Origin: Saprospiraceae bacterium
Lineage (GTDB): Bacteria > Bacteroidota > Bacteroidia > Chitinophagales > Saprospiraceae
Assembly: GCA_028285545.1 (NCBI GenBank)
Contig: JANQPA010000114.1
Coordinates: 1 to 64,000 of the forward strand
Direction of reading: 5' to 3'
DNA length: 64,000 nt
Shown: piece by piece, positions 62,073-64,000 of the stretch
Layout: every line of letters starts with the position of its first letter
Numbering within the stretch: the first letter of the stretch is position 1
Program-made: the position numbers and the translations under genes
The notes under the pieces: model-generated
What the model was told of the DNA's origin: nothing
What the model saw: the letters and a program-made list of their open reading frames with translations, nothing else
Database searches by the model: none

Positions 62073-62490
62073 ATAGCCCTCAACTTTAAGAAAAGAAGAG
62101 GGCATGGCTAAGAAAATTTAGCTATCAAATTGTATACACGGGATTGATTTTTTAGGTTTTAGGTGTAGCTATCTTGGACTTGTGATGCATTTAAGTATAT
62201 TAGCAAAAGTACAAGCTTAAATAGCCTGAGATGGCTCGTCCCCAAACTATCGAGATTTGACTCAATAGATGGGGCGAACAATTGGGGTTATTTTGGATAG
62301 TTCACTGTTCATTTGGTTTCCATTCCTCTCATCAATTACTTTTTGGGATAATACAGGAGTAATTTTTTTTGTTTTAGGACTTAGGAATCAATTTATCCAG
62401 GGGCCATCACTTATAAAATTGTAATTAATTTGCTTTCTTTCCAGTTTTAAGGATTCACATCCCCAGTCTCTTTTTTTCTCTTAATCCTAT

Positions 62491-62498
62491 TATATTTG
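62491..62498 (+). promoter_or_regulatory. -7 box TATATTTG before the sigma gene
   Basis: An exact TAnnTTTG match lies 74 bp before the ATG. A T-rich run, but no clear TTTG, sits at the -33 spacing. Confidence 0.45.
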
Positions 62499-62562
62499 AT
62501 CGCGTTAGGAAGGAGATTAAAAAAATAAAAAAAAACTTTGCAGCCATAACCTTTTTTAAAAA

Positions 62563-62567
62563 AGGAG
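62563..62567 (+). promoter_or_regulatory. Shine-Dalgarno site before the sigma gene
   Basis: AGGAG at about 62563-62567 is five bases before the ATG at 62573, in a leader of A's. A clear Shine-Dalgarno site is unusual in this window and supports the chosen start. Confidence 0.6.
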
Positions 62568-62572
62568 AATAA

Positions 62573-63154
62573 ATGAGTAAAAAGTATCAAGAAGACGAAA
62601 ACCTATATACTCAGATAAAAAATAAAAACGAGCTAGTTACCAAGCGCTTATTTACAGAGTTGAAAACTCCCTTTAAGTTGTTCCTGCTTAAATCTTATTA
62701 TTTATCGGAAGAACAGATTTGGGATATCTACTGTGACGCATTTACCATCTTTTGCATGAACATTAGGGAAGGGAAACTAGAATTGCCCTTAAACAGTAGT
62801 TTAAAGACTTATTTTTTTGGTATTGGAAAAATGTTTGTGCTGAAACACTACGAAAAGGTTAAACGAAAGAAGGAAGATCCTTATGAAGAGGACAACCAGG
62901 TTTTTCAACAGGATCTTCAACCCAGTATATTGGAAGTTTATGAAATTGACTGGCAAAAAAAATTGATTAAAAAACTACTTGAAAAAGTAGGAGATTCTTG
63001 TAAAAAAATATTGATTTTAAGTTTTATAGAAGAAAATTCAGATGAAGCCATAGCCAATAAAATGAACATCGCTTCTTCTGGGGCAGTTCGGCAAAAGCGA
63101 TTTACCTGCCTCGAAAAACTCAGAACATTGGTTAGGAGACAGAGATTTAGTTAG
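62573..63154 (+). CDS. ECF-type RNA polymerase sigma factor
   Basis: This 193-aa sigma factor has region 2 (QIWDIYCDAFTIFCMNIREG, YFFGIGKMFVLKHYEK) and region 4 (LILSFIEENSDEAIANKMNIASSGAVRQKRFTCLEKLR) of the sigma-70 ECF group. The start follows a good Shine-Dalgarno site. The next gene, a TPR membrane protein, begins 52 bp later on the same strand. Such pairs are common in Saprospiria, where the membrane protein may control the sigma factor. Confidence 0.9.
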   Translation: MSKKYQEDENLYTQIKNKNELVTKRLFTELKTPFKLFLLKSYYLSEEQIWDIYCDAFTIFCMNIREGKLELPLNSSLKTYFFGIGKMFVLKHYEKVKRKKEDPYEEDNQVFQQDLQPSILEVYEIDWQKKLIKKLLEKVGDSCKKILILSFIEENSDEAIANKMNIASSGAVRQKRFTCLEKLRTLVRRQRFS

Positions 63155-63206
63155 AAGGGGGAAAGGGGAAGGCGGAAGTTTTTGGCAGATTCACAAGGTA
63201 TGCAAA

Positions 63207-64000
63207 ATGATGAATGAAGATAAAATATACCAATTTTTTCAAAATCAACTGAGTGCTTCAGATTGGGAGGCTTTCATTGCATTATGGAAGGATGATGCTG
63301 GATTTAGGGCAAAAGTCCTGGATTACCAAGTTATATATGATGGTTTGGAAGGCATGAGTGTAGACCAACTTCGTTCAAAAATTGAAGAGTGGAAACAAGA
63401 AATGATTGAACCTTCTTCTGTTGGATCAGATATTCAAGAGGACACAGAACCACTAGACGAAGAAACTCAAAGTGAACCTAAATTTCAACAATCGGATCTC
63501 AGTTTAACAGAAAAAATGGAAGATTTTGACATTGTTAAGCAAGGATTTAGAGGATTGCGATATGAAAAAATGAGGGCAAAAGTTCAGGAATGGGCAGAGG
63601 AAGAATCCCAGCCTTCCGGAATATTTAAACTAATCAGCACAAAATCCTTCATCCGAATAGCAGCTTCTCTACTCATAATTATTATTGCGGGCTTGTTTTG
63701 GTGGTCAAACAATAACTCAGCCCAATCCAACAATTTGCTGTCTTTTGCAGAAAATTCTTACGTGCCTCCAGCGGATTTTTCAAATCGTTCCAGTGCAAGC
63801 AGCACAATTTTGTCTGATGCTCGCCTGGAAGCTGAACAGGGTAACTTGTCAAGAGCCCATCAATTGCTGAATACCATTCCGGCGAATGATAGTTTATTTA
63901 TTCTCAGCCTTTATTACAAAGGACATGTTTTCTACCAAATGCAAGAATATGAGCAATCTCGTGATGTCTTTGAAATACTGAGTCAAGAGACAAAAAGCAA
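63207..64000 (+). CDS. TPR-like membrane protein, 5' part
   Basis: This open frame runs off the right edge (about 264 residues visible). It has an acidic cytoplasmic N-terminal part (about 1-145), a membrane helix (about 150-168; IRIAASLLIIIIAGLFWW) and an outer helical region with a TPR-like pair (ARLEAEQGNLSRAHQLLN, YYKGHVFYQMQEYEQSRDVFE). The arrangement matches anti-sigma-like membrane proteins encoded after sigma factors in Saprospiria, whose outer part is often TPR. The start is ATG 63207; an ATG at 63210 is nearly identical. The end and any further domain lie outside the window. Confidence 0.8.
   Translation, partial: MMNEDKIYQFFQNQLSASDWEAFIALWKDDAGFRAKVLDYQVIYDGLEGMSVDQLRSKIEEWKQEMIEPSSVGSDIQEDTEPLDEETQSEPKFQQSDLSLTEKMEDFDIVKQGFRGLRYEKMRAKVQEWAEEESQPSGIFKLISTKSFIRIAASLLIIIIAGLFWWSNNNSAQSNNLLSFAENSYVPPADFSNRSSASSTILSDARLEAEQGNLSRAHQLLNTIPANDSLFILSLYYKGHVFYQMQEYEQSRDVFEILSQETKS

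Larger units (their letters stand above)
61897..62572. other. 676-bp divergent gap with palindrome and sigma promoter
   Basis: No intact gene is seen. It holds the promoters of the two divergent units, a 23-bp perfect palindrome (62024-62072), and a TAnnTTTG box (62491-62498). The middle (62073-62460) has no recognisable feature beyond short imperfect inverted repeats. Confidence 0.5.

Overview
The window looks like a piece of chromosome from a free-living Bacteroidota, most likely a Saprospiria (Lewinella/Haliscomenobacter-type) bacterium. The signs are a type IX secretion (T9SS) sorting domain on two secreted proteins, a SusC/SusD pair, a CarboxypepD-plug TonB receptor, a DUF5916 outer-membrane protein, a VCBS/ASPIC lipoprotein, many lipoboxes, TAnnTTTG-type -7 promoter boxes, few Shine-Dalgarno sites and AT-rich DNA. 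The lineage is inferred; no rRNA or tRNA gene is visible to test it.

Layout. 0-8 kb (+): the 3' end of a large T9SS-exported cohesin/dockerin-like protein, a two-subunit molybdenum hydroxylase (IorA/IorB type), and a sodium-pumping biotin decarboxylase operon (gamma, alpha, beta). 8-14.5 kb (-): a DUF5916 protein, a T9SS-exported endonuclease/exonuclease/phosphatase-fold protein and a three-gene ABC exporter. 14.7-20.2 kb (+): a large polytopic membrane protein and a TonB-dependent receptor. 20.2-27.4 kb (-): a GNAT, a haloalkane-dehalogenase-like hydrolase, an unrecognised HExxH protein, leucine dehydrogenase, a class C beta-lactamase-like hydrolase and an APC permease. 27.5-32.4 kb: a giant FG-GAP/ASPIC lipoprotein convergent with a vanadium haloperoxidase-like lipoprotein. 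32.7-37.6 kb (+): a DUF1295 reductase, a cyclase-like DUF3095 protein, a five-repeat lipoprotein joined in an operon to an ECF sigma factor and a small membrane protein, and a DUF2064 protein. 37.7-47.8 kb (+): SusC, SusD, sodium symporter and an unusual metallophosphoesterase, then a LytTR regulator and an alpha/beta-hydrolase fused to a LanC-like barrel. 48-50 kb (-): fructose-1,6-bisphosphatase and a SelA-fold PLP enzyme. 50.3-54.2 kb (+): a TPR histidine kinase, its LuxR-type response regulator and two small unknown proteins. 54-62 kb: a WD40 lipoprotein, an SMP-30 lactonase with a FucP-like sugar transporter, a small lipoprotein and an S9 peptidase. 62.5-64 kb (+): a sigma factor and the start of a TPR membrane protein that runs off the right edge.

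Working units. The decarboxylase genes form a sodium-motive energy module. SusC-SusD-SSS-metallophosphoesterase reads as one nutrient-uptake module crossing both membranes. The SMP-30 lactonase and the sugar permease fit sugar-lactone catabolism. The kinase and regulator 13 bp apart are a two-component pair. Two sigma-factor modules each place a membrane protein next to the sigma gene.

The most unusual non-coding content is in the gaps. Several carry short-period arrays (ATTGnn hexamers, AATACYC heptamers, AGTAGAAGT-type units), often as two opposed arms able to fold into long imperfect hairpins. Others carry small palindrome families (CAAGTTGC-n-GCAACTTG, GCCAGTTT-n-AAACTGGC, GC-rich CCCAGGGC). 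One gap carries a relic of the 3' end of a duplicated beta-lactamase-like gene. The least explained coding loci are the hydrolase-LanC fusion, the metallophosphoesterase lacking several usual metal ligands, and the five-repeat lipoprotein in a sigma-factor operon.
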